This document shows, piece by piece, positions 27,087 to 37,418 of a stretch of DNA of 64,000 bases. Where the stretch lies: NCBI RefSeq assembly GCF_000708755.2, contig NZ_JGVU02000002.1, forward strand, positions 310,001 through 374,000. Reading direction: 5' to 3'. The notes under the pieces are model-generated. The model saw only the letters and a list, made by a program, of their open reading frames with translations. It was not told where the DNA came from and did no database searches. The stretch is from Metabacillus indicus LMG 22858. Its GTDB lineage: Bacteria > Bacillota > Bacilli > Bacillales > Bacillaceae. The translations under genes were made by a program, and so were the position numbers. Numbering within the stretch: the stretch's first letter is position 1; each line of letters starts with the position of its first letter.

Positions 27087-29117
27087 ATGCAAGCAAAAGA
27101 TCTGACTGTATTGCTTAGTGTTATTTTAATTGTTGCGATGCTCATTATTCCGTTTCCTACATGGCTGTTAAGCCTGATGATCATGCTTAATATTACGCTT
27201 GCTCTTCTAGTGCTGCTTACATCCATGAACATGAAGGAGCCGCTGGATTTTGCCATATTCCCATCCCTGCTTTTGCTGCTGACCCTCTTCAGGCTTGGGC
27301 TGAATGTTTCCACTACCCGTTCCATTCTCTCTAAAGGGGAGGCGGGCGGAGTTGTTGAAACGTTCGGAACCTTCGTTGTCGGAGGAAATGTCCTGGTCGG
27401 GTTTGTCGTGTTTTTAATCCTGATCATCATCCAGTTTGTTGTGATCACAAAGGGCTCTGAGCGTGTCTCAGAGGTAGCTGCCCGCTTTACGCTAGATGCG
27501 ATGCCGGGAAAGCAGATGAGTATAGATGCAGATCTCAACGCTGGTGTCATCTCTGAACAGCAGGCAAGATCACGACGCGAGAAAGTATCCAGAGAAGCTG
27601 ATTTCTACGGGGCAATGGACGGTGCAAGCAAGTTCGTAAAGGGAGATGCGATTGCAGGCATCATCATTGTCATCATCAATATGATTTTCGGAATCATTAT
27701 CGGCATGATGCAGCTTGGCATGGGATTTGGCGACGCTGCATCCCACTTTACAATGCTCACAGTCGGAGACGGAATTGTCAGCCAGATTCCTGCGCTGCTT
27801 ATCTCCACTGCAACGGGTATTGTCGTAACAAGAGCAGCTTCAGACGGAAATCTGGGATCGGATATTACAAGTCAGCTTTTCGCCTATCCGAAAATGATGT
27901 ATGTAGCTGCAGGAACGATTTTGCTTCTTGGACTGTTTACGCCAATCGGATTGTTTGTCACAGTGCCGATTGCTGCCGCTTTTGGAGCAGGAGGTTACTT
28001 GATATCCAAAAAAGAGAAACTTCCTGAAATAGAAGAAGCCGCTGAGGAAGAGATTGAACTGGATGAAATGAAATCACCGGAAAGTGTCGTGCAGCTGCTG
28101 AATGTGGATCCGATAGAGTTTGAATTCGGCTATGGCCTTATACCGCTTGCAGATGCAAATCAAGGCGGAGACCTGCTTGACCGGATTGTCATGATCAGAA
28201 GGCAGCTTGCCATTGAACTGGGCCTTGTTATTCCTGTTGTCCGCATCCGTGACAACATTCAGCTTCAGCCGAATGAATACAGACTTAAGCTGAAAGGGAC
28301 CGAGGTCGCGAAAGGTGAAATTCTTCTCGATCATTTCCTCGCAATGGCTCCAGGTATTGAAGATGATTCTATTGAAGGAATCGATACAATTGAACCCTCC
28401 TTCGGGCTGCCTGCAAAATGGATCACGGAAGAAAACAAAGATGCGGCGGAAATGTTCGGTTATACAGTTGTTGATCCTCCGTCCGTTGTATCGACTCATA
28501 TGACAGAAACGATTAAAAGACATGCGCACGAGCTGCTTGGAAGACAGGAAACGAAACAGCTGCTTGATCATCTGCGGGAAACGTATCCTATTCTTGCTGA
28601 AGAGGTTACGCCTTCCCCGCTTGCCATTGGAGACATTCAGAAGGTGCTTTCCAAGCTTTTAAAAGAAAAAGTATCCATCCGCAATCTGCCGGTTATCTTT
28701 GAAGCACTTGCGGACTACGGGAAATTGACATCAGATCCTGATCTGCTCTGCGAGTATACGAGACAGGCACTTGCAAAGCAAATTACGGGACAGTATACAG
28801 CCGGAGATACTTTAAAAGTAGTCACTCTGTCAGGGAAAGTCGAAAAAGCAGTAGCTGACGGTGTTCAGCAGACCGAGCACGGGAATTATCTGGCGATGGA
28901 TCCGGATCTTTCTCAGGCCATTATTGAATCTATTGCTAAAGAAGTAGAACAGCTTTCCCTGCAGGAGCAAACACCGATTCTGCTTTGTTCTCCTGCAGTA
29001 AGGATGTATGTAAGGCAGCTGATTGACCGTTACTTTCCTCAGCTTCCTGTGCTTTCTTACAATGAGCTTGAGGCAAATGTTGAAGTTCAGAGCGTTGGGT
29101 TGGTGAATATTGCATGA
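27087..29117 (+). CDS. flhA: Flagellar export gate protein FlhA
   Basis: 676 residues from the ATG at 27087 (GAGAGG 6 bases upstream); an ATG at 27054 adds 11 codons unlike the family. The first 310 residues hold eight membrane helices and the cytosolic FHIPEP loop. The motif TLFRLGLNVSTTRSIL and the segment DAMPGKQMSIDADLNAG are visible. The large C-terminal domain forms a nonameric docking ring for chaperone-substrate complexes. It ends EANVEVQSVGLVNIA. The stop overlaps flhF by 4 bases. Confidence 0.97.
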   Translation: MQAKDLTVLLSVILIVAMLIIPFPTWLLSLMIMLNITLALLVLLTSMNMKEPLDFAIFPSLLLLLTLFRLGLNVSTTRSILSKGEAGGVVETFGTFVVGGNVLVGFVVFLILIIIQFVVITKGSERVSEVAARFTLDAMPGKQMSIDADLNAGVISEQQARSRREKVSREADFYGAMDGASKFVKGDAIAGIIIVIINMIFGIIIGMMQLGMGFGDAASHFTMLTVGDGIVSQIPALLISTATGIVVTRAASDGNLGSDITSQLFAYPKMMYVAAGTILLLGLFTPIGLFVTVPIAAAFGAGGYLISKKEKLPEIEEAAEEEIELDEMKSPESVVQLLNVDPIEFEFGYGLIPLADANQGGDLLDRIVMIRRQLAIELGLVIPVVRIRDNIQLQPNEYRLKLKGTEVAKGEILLDHFLAMAPGIEDDSIEGIDTIEPSFGLPAKWITEENKDAAEMFGYTVVDPPSVVSTHMTETIKRHAHELLGRQETKQLLDHLRETYPILAEEVTPSPLAIGDIQKVLSKLLKEKVSIRNLPVIFEALADYGKLTSDPDLLCEYTRQALAKQITGQYTAGDTLKVVTLSGKVEKAVADGVQQTEHGNYLAMDPDLSQAIIESIAKEVEQLSLQEQTPILLCSPAVRMYVRQLIDRYFPQLPVLSYNELEANVEVQSVGLVNIA

Positions 29118-30184
29118 AGGTAAAAAAATTTCTTGCAGCAAATATGCAGGAAGCCATGCAGCAAATTAAAAATGATCTTGGCAAGGATGCTGTTATCTTA
29201 AGCTCCAAGCATGTTTATAAAGGAGGAATACTCGGTTTCTTTGCCCAAAAAAAGGTTGAAGTCATCGCAGGGCATGATCCGGATCCTGTCTTCAGAACAA
29301 TGCCGGCACCTAAGAAGGAGCGGGCGCAGGAAATCCTTTCAGAAACCTCACTGCTGAGTGAAATGAGAGAAGTGAAGAGCCTTGTAAAATCGCTTCGTGA
29401 ACAAGAAGAAGCGGACAATCTGCCTCAAGAGCTGAAAGAGCTTGAACGGTTTCTCGCTGAAAAGGAAGTGCAGGGAAGAGCAGACATTCTCTCTGAATTA
29501 AGAGAATTGGAGGGGGAACGTTCCCTGAAGGACTTGGTGCTGAAAGCATCTGAAATCATGGCCGAAAAACTGGCGGCTTTCCCCTTTAATGGGATCTCTC
29601 ATGAGAAAAAATATATTTTGGCCGCGGGTCCTACCGGAGTGGGGAAAACAACCACTCTCGCAAAGCTTGCAGCTGAAAGCATGTTAAAAGAAAAGAAAAA
29701 AATTGCCTTTATCACAACTGATACATACAGAATTGCAGCGATTGACCAGATCAGAACGTATGCAGGTATTTTAAATGCTCCGCTCAAAGTCTGCTATACC
29801 GCTGAAGATGTGAAAGAAGCAAAAGAAAGCTTTGCTGAAATGGATGCCGTATTTATTGATACAGCCGGAAGAAACTACAGGAACAAAGAGTTCGTTCAGG
29901 AATTAAAGGATCTGCTTGGAGCAAATGATGACACAGAAACCTTTCTTGTGCTCTCGGCTGCTTCCAAGTACAGCGACATGCAGGAGATCTACCTGAATTT
30001 CAGTGCAATGAATCCGGAAAAGCTGATCTTTACAAAAATAGATGAAACAGCCGCTAAAGGTTCCCTGTATGATTTCGTTCAGTTTGCCGGGCTTGGCGTT
30101 TCATACATTTCTAATGGCCAGAACGTTCCTGATGACATTATGCCGGCTTCCGCAAAAATGATGGCAGAGGAGATTATGAGGTAG
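29114..30184 (+). CDS. flhF: SRP-type GTPase FlhF
   Basis: 356 residues. A basic N-terminal domain (MKVKKFLAANMQEAMQQIK) is followed by a helical N domain and the SRP G domain with P-loop GPTGVGKTT (172-180), DTYRIAAIDQI (G2) and IDTAGRNYR (G3). FlhF positions new flagella in the membrane, and its GTPase is stimulated by FlhG, encoded next. It overlaps flhA by 4 bases. Confidence 0.96.
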   Translation: MKVKKFLAANMQEAMQQIKNDLGKDAVILSSKHVYKGGILGFFAQKKVEVIAGHDPDPVFRTMPAPKKERAQEILSETSLLSEMREVKSLVKSLREQEEADNLPQELKELERFLAEKEVQGRADILSELRELEGERSLKDLVLKASEIMAEKLAAFPFNGISHEKKYILAAGPTGVGKTTTLAKLAAESMLKEKKKIAFITTDTYRIAAIDQIRTYAGILNAPLKVCYTAEDVKEAKESFAEMDAVFIDTAGRNYRNKEFVQELKDLLGANDDTETFLVLSAASKYSDMQEIYLNFSAMNPEKLIFTKIDETAAKGSLYDFVQFAGLGVSYISNGQNVPDDIMPASAKMMAEEIMR

Positions 30185-30186
30185 AA

Positions 30187-31050
30187 ATGGATCAGGCAGA
30201 GCAGTTAAGAAGACAGATCTTTAAGACAGAAAACAAAACCGCCAAGGCGATTGCCGTGCTGAGCGGAAAAGGAGGAGTCGGAAAATCGGGCTTCACCGTA
30301 AATCTTGCAGCACAGCTTTCCGTACGGGGAAAACGGGCGCTTATTTTAGATCTTGATATTGGCTACGGAAATATCGATCTCTTAATCGGGGAATCCAGCA
30401 GACATTCCATGATTGATTTTTTTCAGGGAGAAAAGAGGCTGAATGAGATCATCTGCAGAAGCAGTGCCGGTTTTGACTACATTTCAGGAGGTACAGGACT
30501 TTCGCATGTAGTTTCCCTAAATGAAAACCAGCTTTCGGCCTTCTCGCAAGAACTTGACCAGGCATTTTGCACATACGATTATCTGCTGCTTGATCTTGGT
30601 GCAGGAATGACATCTGACAGCTTAAAGTTTGCCATGAGTGCTGATGAGCTGGCAGTTGTAACGACACCTGAACCGACTTCGATAACAGATGCTTACTCAG
30701 CGATTAAGGTCATAAGCTTCCATGAAAAATCCATACCTGTTTCCATTGTTGTCAATAAAGCCGATGACGAAAAAACAGCCCGATTAACATTTGCCAGAAT
30801 GCAGTCGGCTGTCATCCGTTTTATTGAAAGAGAGGTATCTTTTGCAGGCTGGATGCCCCAGGATCCACTCGTATCAGAAGCCGTAAAAAGGCAGGTGCCA
30901 TTCAGCATATTGTTTCCTAAATGCCCGGCTTCGCGCGGAATTTGCAGGATTGCTGACAGCATGGTTTCTGCACCCTCTTCAGAGGCACCGAAGCAAAAAA
31001 CATCATTTTTTTCCAGAGTGTCAAAGCTCTTCAGGGGAGGCGGAGAATAA
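30187..31050 (+). CDS. flhG: MinD-like ATPase FlhG (YlxH)
   Basis: 287 residues. The N-terminus DQAEQLRRQI carries the DQAxxLR motif that activates FlhF. The deviant Walker A is LSGKGGVGKSGFTVNLA (about 25-41) and Walker B is LILDLDIGYGN. The C-terminal region has a membrane-targeting amphipathic tail (SFFSRVSKLFRG). FlhG sets flagellar number and pattern. Its stop is directly followed by the cheB start. Confidence 0.95.
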   Translation: MDQAEQLRRQIFKTENKTAKAIAVLSGKGGVGKSGFTVNLAAQLSVRGKRALILDLDIGYGNIDLLIGESSRHSMIDFFQGEKRLNEIICRSSAGFDYISGGTGLSHVVSLNENQLSAFSQELDQAFCTYDYLLLDLGAGMTSDSLKFAMSADELAVVTTPEPTSITDAYSAIKVISFHEKSIPVSIVVNKADDEKTARLTFARMQSAVIRFIEREVSFAGWMPQDPLVSEAVKRQVPFSILFPKCPASRGICRIADSMVSAPSSEAPKQKTSFFSRVSKLFRGGGE

Positions 31051-32097
31051 ATGAATAAAACGTCTGTTCTAGTTGTGGATGATTCTGCATTTATGCGGAA
31101 ACTGATTGCCGGTTTCCTGAATGAAAGCGGTACGTGCTATGCTGCCGGCACAGCAAGAAACGGAGAGGATGCACTCGAAAAAGTGAAGGCGCTGAATCCG
31201 GATGTAGTGACGCTGGATATAGAAATGCCTGGTATGGACGGACTTCAGACACTGAAGAGAATCATGGAGGGAACGCCAAAGCCGGTTATCATGTTTTCAG
31301 GCATGACGCAGCGGGGAGCGGATCTCACGATTCAATCTCTTCAAATGGGAGCGGTTGATTTTATACCGAAACCTTCCGGGGCAATCTCGCTTGATCTGCA
31401 TAAAGTGAAGGACGACCTGATCCGAAAGGTTGAAATGGCTGGCCAGCTGAAAATGAAGTCCATCACTGTTAACGAAAGAAACAGGCCTTTTAACGAAAGG
31501 AAAACATCCAGACTGAACAGCAGCATGAAAGTCATCTGCATTGGCACATCAACAGGAGGACCAAGAGCGCTGCAGCAGGTACTGCCAAAGCTTCCGGCCG
31601 ATTTGAACGCACCGGTTTTCGTTGTGCAGCATATGCCAGAAGGCTTTACCGCATCGCTTGCAGCGCGGCTTGACGCGCTATCGCATCTTACTGTTAAAGA
31701 GGCAGAAGACGGGGAACTTGTTAAAAAGGCTACAGCCTACATTGCACCGGGCGGAACTCACATGAAAGTGGAAGAATCAAAGTCCGGGCTTGTGATAAGA
31801 CTCAGCAGGGAGAGCCTCAACACGGCTCACAGACCTTCTGTTGATGTATTGTTTGAATCGCTCAGCCTGATCAAAAATGTGCACAAAATTGCTGTGATCA
31901 TGACAGGCATGGGTTCAGACGGATCGGAAGGACTGAAAAAATTAAAGAAGTCCGGATCTCTTCATGCCATCTCAGAATCCGAAAAGACATCCGTTGTATT
32001 CGGAATGCCCAAAATGGCAGTTGAGACAAATGCTGTTGATGCAGTTGAACATCTGGAGGATATTGCTGATGCGATTCTTAAATCAGTTCAATTATAA
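31051..32097 (+). CDS. cheB: Chemoreceptor methylesterase/deamidase CheB
   Basis: 348 residues. The N-terminal receiver domain has D56 (VTLDIEMPGMDG) as the phosphorylation site. The C-terminal methylesterase domain has the catalytic Ser in GTSTGGP, His in QHMPEGFT and Asp in MTGMGSDG. It removes methyl groups from chemoreceptors after activation by CheA. The GGCGGAGA site lies within the flhG end. No receptor or cheR is in this window. Confidence 0.97.
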   Translation: MNKTSVLVVDDSAFMRKLIAGFLNESGTCYAAGTARNGEDALEKVKALNPDVVTLDIEMPGMDGLQTLKRIMEGTPKPVIMFSGMTQRGADLTIQSLQMGAVDFIPKPSGAISLDLHKVKDDLIRKVEMAGQLKMKSITVNERNRPFNERKTSRLNSSMKVICIGTSTGGPRALQQVLPKLPADLNAPVFVVQHMPEGFTASLAARLDALSHLTVKEAEDGELVKKATAYIAPGGTHMKVEESKSGLVIRLSRESLNTAHRPSVDVLFESLSLIKNVHKIAVIMTGMGSDGSEGLKKLKKSGSLHAISESEKTSVVFGMPKMAVETNAVDAVEHLEDIADAILKSVQL

Positions 32098-32134
32098 GCC
32101 GGAAATATTTGCAGTCTAAGGGGAGTAATTCAAA

Positions 32135-34099
32135 ATGGATATGAATCAATATTTAGATGTCTTTATTGAAGAAAGCAAAGAGCATCTGCAGTCCTGCAGC
32201 CAAAAGCTCCTGGAACTTGAGAAAAACCCTGAAGATTCAGCGATTGTAAATGAAATCTTCAGGTCGGCTCACACGTTAAAAGGCATGAGTGCAACGATGG
32301 GATATACGGACCTTGCAAATCTGACTCACCATATGGAAAACGTGCTTGATGCAATTCGTCATGGAAAGCTGACTGTTAAGCCTGCTGTCCTTGATGCCGC
32401 ATTTGAAGCTGTTGATCTTCTTGAAGAGATGGTTCTTTCCATTGCAGGCGGAGGAAACGGAAAAAAAGACGTGCTCCAAATTATTGAAAAGTTTAAAAAG
32501 CTTGAAGGCACTGAAGAACAGGCTGTGCTTCTTGTTCCGACCGAACCGATGATCCTTGATGATTTTGAACGCACAGTCATCCAGCAGGGGGCAGAGCAGG
32601 GGTATCAGCCTTACGAGATTAATGTTTTTCTGAGAGAGGACTGTCTTCTAAAAGCAGCAAGGGTTTTCATGATTTTTGAGCTTGGTGAAAAACTTGGCGA
32701 GATCATTAAATCTGTTCCGGCAGCGGACATGCTTGAGGAGGAAAAGTTCGATTCAGCCTTCAGTTTGATTTTCGTTTCAAAAGAGCAGCCGGAAGACATT
32801 CAGTCGCAGATGATGAAAGTTTCTGAGGTTGAGAGAGTCGAAATCAGCCCGCTTGCACTTGATCAGTCCGTCTTTATTGAAAAGGACGCAGAGAAGCTTG
32901 CAGCAGAGTCTGAGGCAGAAGCTGAGACGGCAGCTGCAAGGGTTTCAGGAAGTTCAAAGACGATCCGTGTGAACATTGAGAGACTCGACAGCCTGATGAA
33001 CCTGTTTGAAGAGCTTGTCATTGACAGGGGACGCCTTGAACAAATTTCAAAAGATCTGAAAAACAGCGAACTCAATGAAACAGTAGAACATATGAGTCGC
33101 ATATCCGGAGATCTGCAGACCATTATTTTAAACATGAGAATGGTGCCTGTTGAAACAGTATTTAATCGTTTTCCGAGGATGGTTCGCCAGCTGGCGAAGG
33201 ATCTGAACAAAAAAATTCATTTGTCTGTTACTGGAGCTGAAACAGAACTTGACAGAACAGTCATTGATGAAATTGGCGATCCTCTCGTCCATTTATTGAG
33301 AAATGCGCTTGATCATGGGATTGAAACACCTGAACAGCGGAGGATGAACGGTAAACCTGAAGAAGGAAACGTCGCCTTAAAAGCCTACCACAGCGGCAAT
33401 TATGTCTTTATTGACATAGAAGATGACGGGGCCGGCATAAGCAGGCAGAGGATCTTGAAAAAGGCATTAGAGCGCGGGCTTGTCACTGAAAGAGAGGCCG
33501 CCGACTTGTCTGATGAACAGGTTTATGACTTCATGTTTGCATCAGGATTTTCTACGGCAAGCACCATTTCAGATGTTTCAGGCAGAGGCGTGGGTCTTGA
33601 TGTAGTCAAAAATACGATTGAATCACTTGGAGGCAGCATAACCATTCAGTCAAGGGAAGGATTTGGCTCACTGTTTTCCATCCAGCTTCCGCTGACTTTA
33701 TCCATTATCTCAGTGCTTCTTGTGAAGCTTGCAAGTGAAACATTTGCGATTCCGATTTCTTCTATTATTGAAACAGCGGTCATCAGAAGAGATGAAATCT
33801 TGAGCGCGCACAATCAAAAAGTCATCGATTACAGAGGGAAAATTGTTCCGCTCGTTTCACTGAAGGAAATTCTAGAGGTCCCTTGCGACCAGTATGATGA
33901 CTCGCACATGGCGATCGTCATCGTCAAAAAAGGCGACCGGCTTGCGGCCCTGATGGTGGATTCTTTTATTGGCCAGCAGGAAATTGTGCTCAAACCCCTC
34001 GGAAACTACTTGAATTCTGTTTTTGCTGTTTCAGGAGCTACGATTTTAGGAGACGGACAAGTAGCCCTTATTATCGACTGCAACGCCCTGATTAAATAG
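32135..34099 (+). CDS. cheA: Chemotaxis histidine kinase CheA
   Basis: 654 residues. The domain order is complete: P1 with phospho-histidine H46 (FRSAHTLKGMSATMGY), the P2 CheY/CheB docking domain (about 135-250), the P3 dimerisation helices (about 275-340), the P4 ATPase with N box (LVHLLRNALDHGIE) and G boxes (DDGAGIS, GRGVGLDVV), and P5, a CheW-like domain. It phosphorylates CheY and CheB under receptor control. AAGGGGAG precedes the ATG. Confidence 0.98.
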   Translation: MDMNQYLDVFIEESKEHLQSCSQKLLELEKNPEDSAIVNEIFRSAHTLKGMSATMGYTDLANLTHHMENVLDAIRHGKLTVKPAVLDAAFEAVDLLEEMVLSIAGGGNGKKDVLQIIEKFKKLEGTEEQAVLLVPTEPMILDDFERTVIQQGAEQGYQPYEINVFLREDCLLKAARVFMIFELGEKLGEIIKSVPAADMLEEEKFDSAFSLIFVSKEQPEDIQSQMMKVSEVERVEISPLALDQSVFIEKDAEKLAAESEAEAETAAARVSGSSKTIRVNIERLDSLMNLFEELVIDRGRLEQISKDLKNSELNETVEHMSRISGDLQTIILNMRMVPVETVFNRFPRMVRQLAKDLNKKIHLSVTGAETELDRTVIDEIGDPLVHLLRNALDHGIETPEQRRMNGKPEEGNVALKAYHSGNYVFIDIEDDGAGISRQRILKKALERGLVTEREAADLSDEQVYDFMFASGFSTASTISDVSGRGVGLDVVKNTIESLGGSITIQSREGFGSLFSIQLPLTLSIISVLLVKLASETFAIPISSIIETAVIRRDEILSAHNQKVIDYRGKIVPLVSLKEILEVPCDQYDDSHMAIVIVKKGDRLAALMVDSFIGQQEIVLKPLGNYLNSVFAVSGATILGDGQVALIIDCNALIK

Positions 34100-34119
34100 C
34101 CGGAAGGGAGAGAAGAAAC

Positions 34120-34593
34120 GTGAATGATACGCTTGAGAAAATGATTGTTTTTCAGCTTAATAACAAAGAATACGGCATTGCTGTCGGAAAAGTGAGATCT
34201 ATTGAAAAAATGCAGACGATCACGCGAGTGCCCGGAACAGATTCTTTTGTAAAAGGGGTCATGAACTTGAGGGGGATCGTTACTCCTGTGATCGATCTGA
34301 GAACGAGATTTGGGCTTTTGCAGGAAGAATTGTCTGAAAGCAGCCGGATTATTGTCGCGGCTCTTGATTCATATGAAGTCGGTTTTATCGTTGATTCAGC
34401 AAATGATGTCATTGATCTGGCGCCTGAGGAACGTGAGCCTGCACCAGAAGTTGCAGGGGCAGAAGAGGCGGAATACATTGTCGGGGTTGCAAAATCCGGC
34501 AAACGCCTGATCATTCTTTTGGATCTGAATAAGGTTTTAGCAGGCACATCACATTCCCCTGCAAGCAGCAAACGGAATGTTCAGCATGCATAA
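34120..34593 (+). CDS. cheW: Chemotaxis coupling protein CheW
   Basis: 157 residues from the GTG at 34120 (GGAAGGGAG upstream). It is a single CheW domain: MIVFQLNNKEYGIAVGKVRSIE, VPGTDSFVKGVMNLRGIVTPVIDLR. It links chemoreceptors to CheA. In B. subtilis cheC follows it. Here the next gene is cheD, only 21 bases after the stop. Confidence 0.96.
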   Translation: MNDTLEKMIVFQLNNKEYGIAVGKVRSIEKMQTITRVPGTDSFVKGVMNLRGIVTPVIDLRTRFGLLQEELSESSRIIVAALDSYEVGFIVDSANDVIDLAPEEREPAPEVAGAEEAEYIVGVAKSGKRLIILLDLNKVLAGTSHSPASSKRNVQHA

Positions 34594-34614
34594 TCCGCGA
34601 TGGAAGCCTTTGGA

Positions 34615-35109
34615 ATGGACAGACAGGAGCGAATGATCAAGGTTGGAATTGCTGAAAAAAACATCGTTTCACAGCCATATTTAATAAGAACTTCCGGACT
34701 TGGCTCATGCGTGGGACTTGTTCTGTACGATGAGGAAAAAAAAACAGCCGGCCTCGTACACATCATGCTGCCTGATTCCTCCTTGTCCCGCACAGGAGAA
34801 TACAGTCCTTGCAGATATGCGGATACAGCTGTAAAGGACCTGGCTGAAAAATTAGCAGAAAGAGGGTGCAGAAAGGGTGCTTTGAAAGCAAAGCTTGCAG
34901 GCGGAGCGCAAATGTTCCCTTTTCAGCCTTCGGGGATGCTCAACATCGGGGCAAGGAATGTGGCCGCCGTTTTAGAGCAGCTGGATACAATGAAAATTCC
35001 TGTAATCAGCATGGATACCGGGGGAAGCAGCGGGAGAACGATCGAGTTTAATCCCGCAACAGGAAAGCTTTCTATTTTCACAGTCAATCAATCTGCAAAA
35101 ACGATCTGA
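34615..35109 (+). CDS. cheD: Chemoreceptor glutamine deamidase CheD
   Basis: 164 residues from the ATG at 34615 (GGAAG spaced 8 bases); ATGs at 34600 and 34633 are alternatives. From this start the predicted catalytic residues are C32 (GLGSCVGL), H49 (GLVHIMLPDS) and T26. DTGGSSGRTIEF is conserved. CheD deamidates receptors and activates CheA signalling. In B. subtilis it is bound and controlled by CheC, whose gene should lie directly upstream but is missing. How CheD is controlled in this organism cannot be told from the window. Confidence 0.94.
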   Translation: MDRQERMIKVGIAEKNIVSQPYLIRTSGLGSCVGLVLYDEEKKTAGLVHIMLPDSSLSRTGEYSPCRYADTAVKDLAEKLAERGCRKGALKAKLAGGAQMFPFQPSGMLNIGARNVAAVLEQLDTMKIPVISMDTGGSSGRTIEFNPATGKLSIFTVNQSAKTI

Positions 35110-35145
35110 CAGACACCGGAAATATCACAGCAGAAGGGGAGAAAA

Positions 35146-35913
35146 ATGGAACAAGCTGCAAAACTCGAAGAACAAGAATATTGGAATAAATGGATTCACT
35201 GCCGTGACCATGAAGCTTGCAATGCGCTGATTCACCGCTATTTGCCCCTTGTCAGCTATCATGTACAGCGAATTTCAGTCAGTCTGCCCAAATCAGTCAA
35301 CAAAGAAGATTTAAAAAGCATAGGCATGGTCGGTCTCTACGATGCTCTTGAAAAGTTTGACTATACACGTGACCTGAAATTTGAAACGTATGCTTCTTTC
35401 AGAATCAGAGGGGCGATCCTTGACGGACTTAGAAAAGAAGATTGGCTGCCCCGCAGCTCAAGAGAAAAAGCAAAAAAAGTGGATGCCGCCATTGAACGGC
35501 TTGAACAAAAGTATTTGAGGAATGTTCAACCAAAAGAAGTGGCCGCAGACCTTGAAATGTCGGAAAATGAAGTTATCTCGATCATGAATGAAGGTTTCTT
35601 TGCCAATGTTCTTTCCATTGATGATCAAAATCATGAGCATGATGAACAGGACCATCAGAAATTTGTCATCCGGGATGAAAAAGCAGAAATGCCTGAAGAG
35701 AAAATGGTAAAGGATGAACTGATCGGTCAGCTTGCAGAAGTCATTGTCAATCTGACAGAAAAAGAGCAGCAGGTCATCAGCTTATTTTATAAAGAGGAAC
35801 TGACCCTGACTGAAATCGGGCAGGTCTTAAGTCTTTCTACATCACGTATTTCGCAGATTCATTCGAAAGCTCTGTTTAAGCTGAAGCATCTTCTTGAAAA
35901 AATTAATTCTTGA
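35146..35913 (+). CDS. sigD: RNA polymerase sigma factor SigD
   Basis: 255 residues (B. subtilis 254). Region 2 shows DLKSIGMVGLYDALEKFDYTRDLKFETYASFRIRGAILDGLR (about 54-96). Region 3 follows, and region 4 has the helix-turn-helix LTLTEIGQVLSLSTSRISQIHSKAL near the C-terminus. SigD drives flagellin, motors, receptors and autolysins. It sits near the end of the very long fla/che operon, a position known to limit its expression in B. subtilis. The ribosome site is AAGGGGAG. Confidence 0.97.
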   Translation: MEQAAKLEEQEYWNKWIHCRDHEACNALIHRYLPLVSYHVQRISVSLPKSVNKEDLKSIGMVGLYDALEKFDYTRDLKFETYASFRIRGAILDGLRKEDWLPRSSREKAKKVDAAIERLEQKYLRNVQPKEVAADLEMSENEVISIMNEGFFANVLSIDDQNHEHDEQDHQKFVIRDEKAEMPEEKMVKDELIGQLAEVIVNLTEKEQQVISLFYKEELTLTEIGQVLSLSTSRISQIHSKALFKLKHLLEKINS

Positions 35914-35964
35914 CGGTCAAGCTTTTGTAAACAGGCGATATAAAAAGGTCAGGTGAAACGGTAT

Positions 35965-36408
35965 ATGACAGCAGCACTCCTGGCATTAAGCCTTATTCTG
36001 CACGCTGCATCACTTTATTTGATTGCACTTTTATTTTTACGTTATAAAAATGTGCTGCAGGCTGAAGAGAGACAGGCGGCCATGCTCCATGAAACAGAAC
36101 AGGCGCTTGCTGCCTGCATGCTTGAGATGAGAGAAGAGAATGAAAAGCTTCTGGCTGCACTAGACCGTTCTTTTATAACGGACGAAAGTTCCGCAGAAGC
36201 TGATGAAGGGGAAGGGGTTCAGCAAAAAGAGCTTTCGAATGGGGAAGCTCCTGCAGATGAAACCCCTCATGAAATAGACCAGGCGGATCAATTCCGTCTG
36301 GATGTATTAAATCTTTATCAAAATGGCTATACAATAGAAGAAATTGCAAAAAAGCTTGATAAAGGAAAAACAGAAATCTCCCTTATGCTGAAATTCCGCC
36401 AATTCTAG
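35965..36408 (+). CDS. swrB: Swarming motility protein SwrB (YlxL)
   Basis: 147 residues from the ATG at 35965 (AGGTGA spaced 8 bases); a GTG at 35953 would add four residues. An N-terminal membrane anchor (about 1-24) leads to a coiled-coil/acidic linker. The C-terminus is a small helix-turn-helix-like region, VLNLYQNGYTIEEIAKKLDKGKTEI. In B. subtilis SwrB promotes maturation of the export apparatus and raises SigD activity. The linker is acidic and poorly conserved, so the call rests on position, anchor and tail. Confidence 0.85.
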   Translation: MTAALLALSLILHAASLYLIALLFLRYKNVLQAEERQAAMLHETEQALAACMLEMREENEKLLAALDRSFITDESSAEADEGEGVQQKELSNGEAPADETPHEIDQADQFRLDVLNLYQNGYTIEEIAKKLDKGKTEISLMLKFRQF

Positions 36409-36419
36409 TCGAATTTTGC

Positions 36420-36448
36420 TTGCGAATGATTTTTCATTGTGATATATT
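36420..36448 (+). promoter_or_regulatory. Candidate SigA promoter of rpsB-tsf
   Basis: TTGCGA (36420-36425), 17 bases, TATATT (36443-36448). A TG at 36440-36441 forms an extended -10 (TGA-TATATT). The start of rpsB is about 105 bases downstream, leaving a structured leader. Confidence 0.65.
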
Positions 36449-36477
36449 AATTCTTGGTGTTAATACACACGCCATAG

Positions 36478-37257
<780 letters not shown>

Positions 37258-37263
37258 TCAAGT

Positions 37264-37302
37264 AAAGGTGATAAGAGGGGAATGCCTTTTATCACCTTTT
37301 TT
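37264..37302 (+). terminator. Intrinsic terminator between rpsB and tsf
   Basis: AAAGGTGATAA / TTATCACCTTT with TTTTTT after it. It is followed at 37308-37331 by a second 10-base stem (GGCTTTTTCC / GGGAAAAGCC, 4-base loop). The pair probably reduces, but does not abolish, read-through into tsf. Confidence 0.85.
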
Positions 37303-37418
37303 AAAGAGGCTTTTTCCAGATGGGAAAAGCCCCCTTTAACAAAACGAAAAACATTCTGATTCAGAATGAAACCAATACATAATGGCGGAACCGCCGAAAA
37401 TTAAGGAGGAAAACTCTC

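Noticed and set aside
27023-27550. 175-codon - strand frame over the start of flhA
   Set aside because: It is antisense to the flhA membrane helices; low complexity (Ser/Thr/Ile) and no ribosome site.
35909-35921. Palindrome CTTGACGGTCAAG at the sigD stop as a terminator
   Set aside because: The stem would be about five pairs with a 3-base loop and only CTTTTG after it, too weak to separate sigD from swrB.
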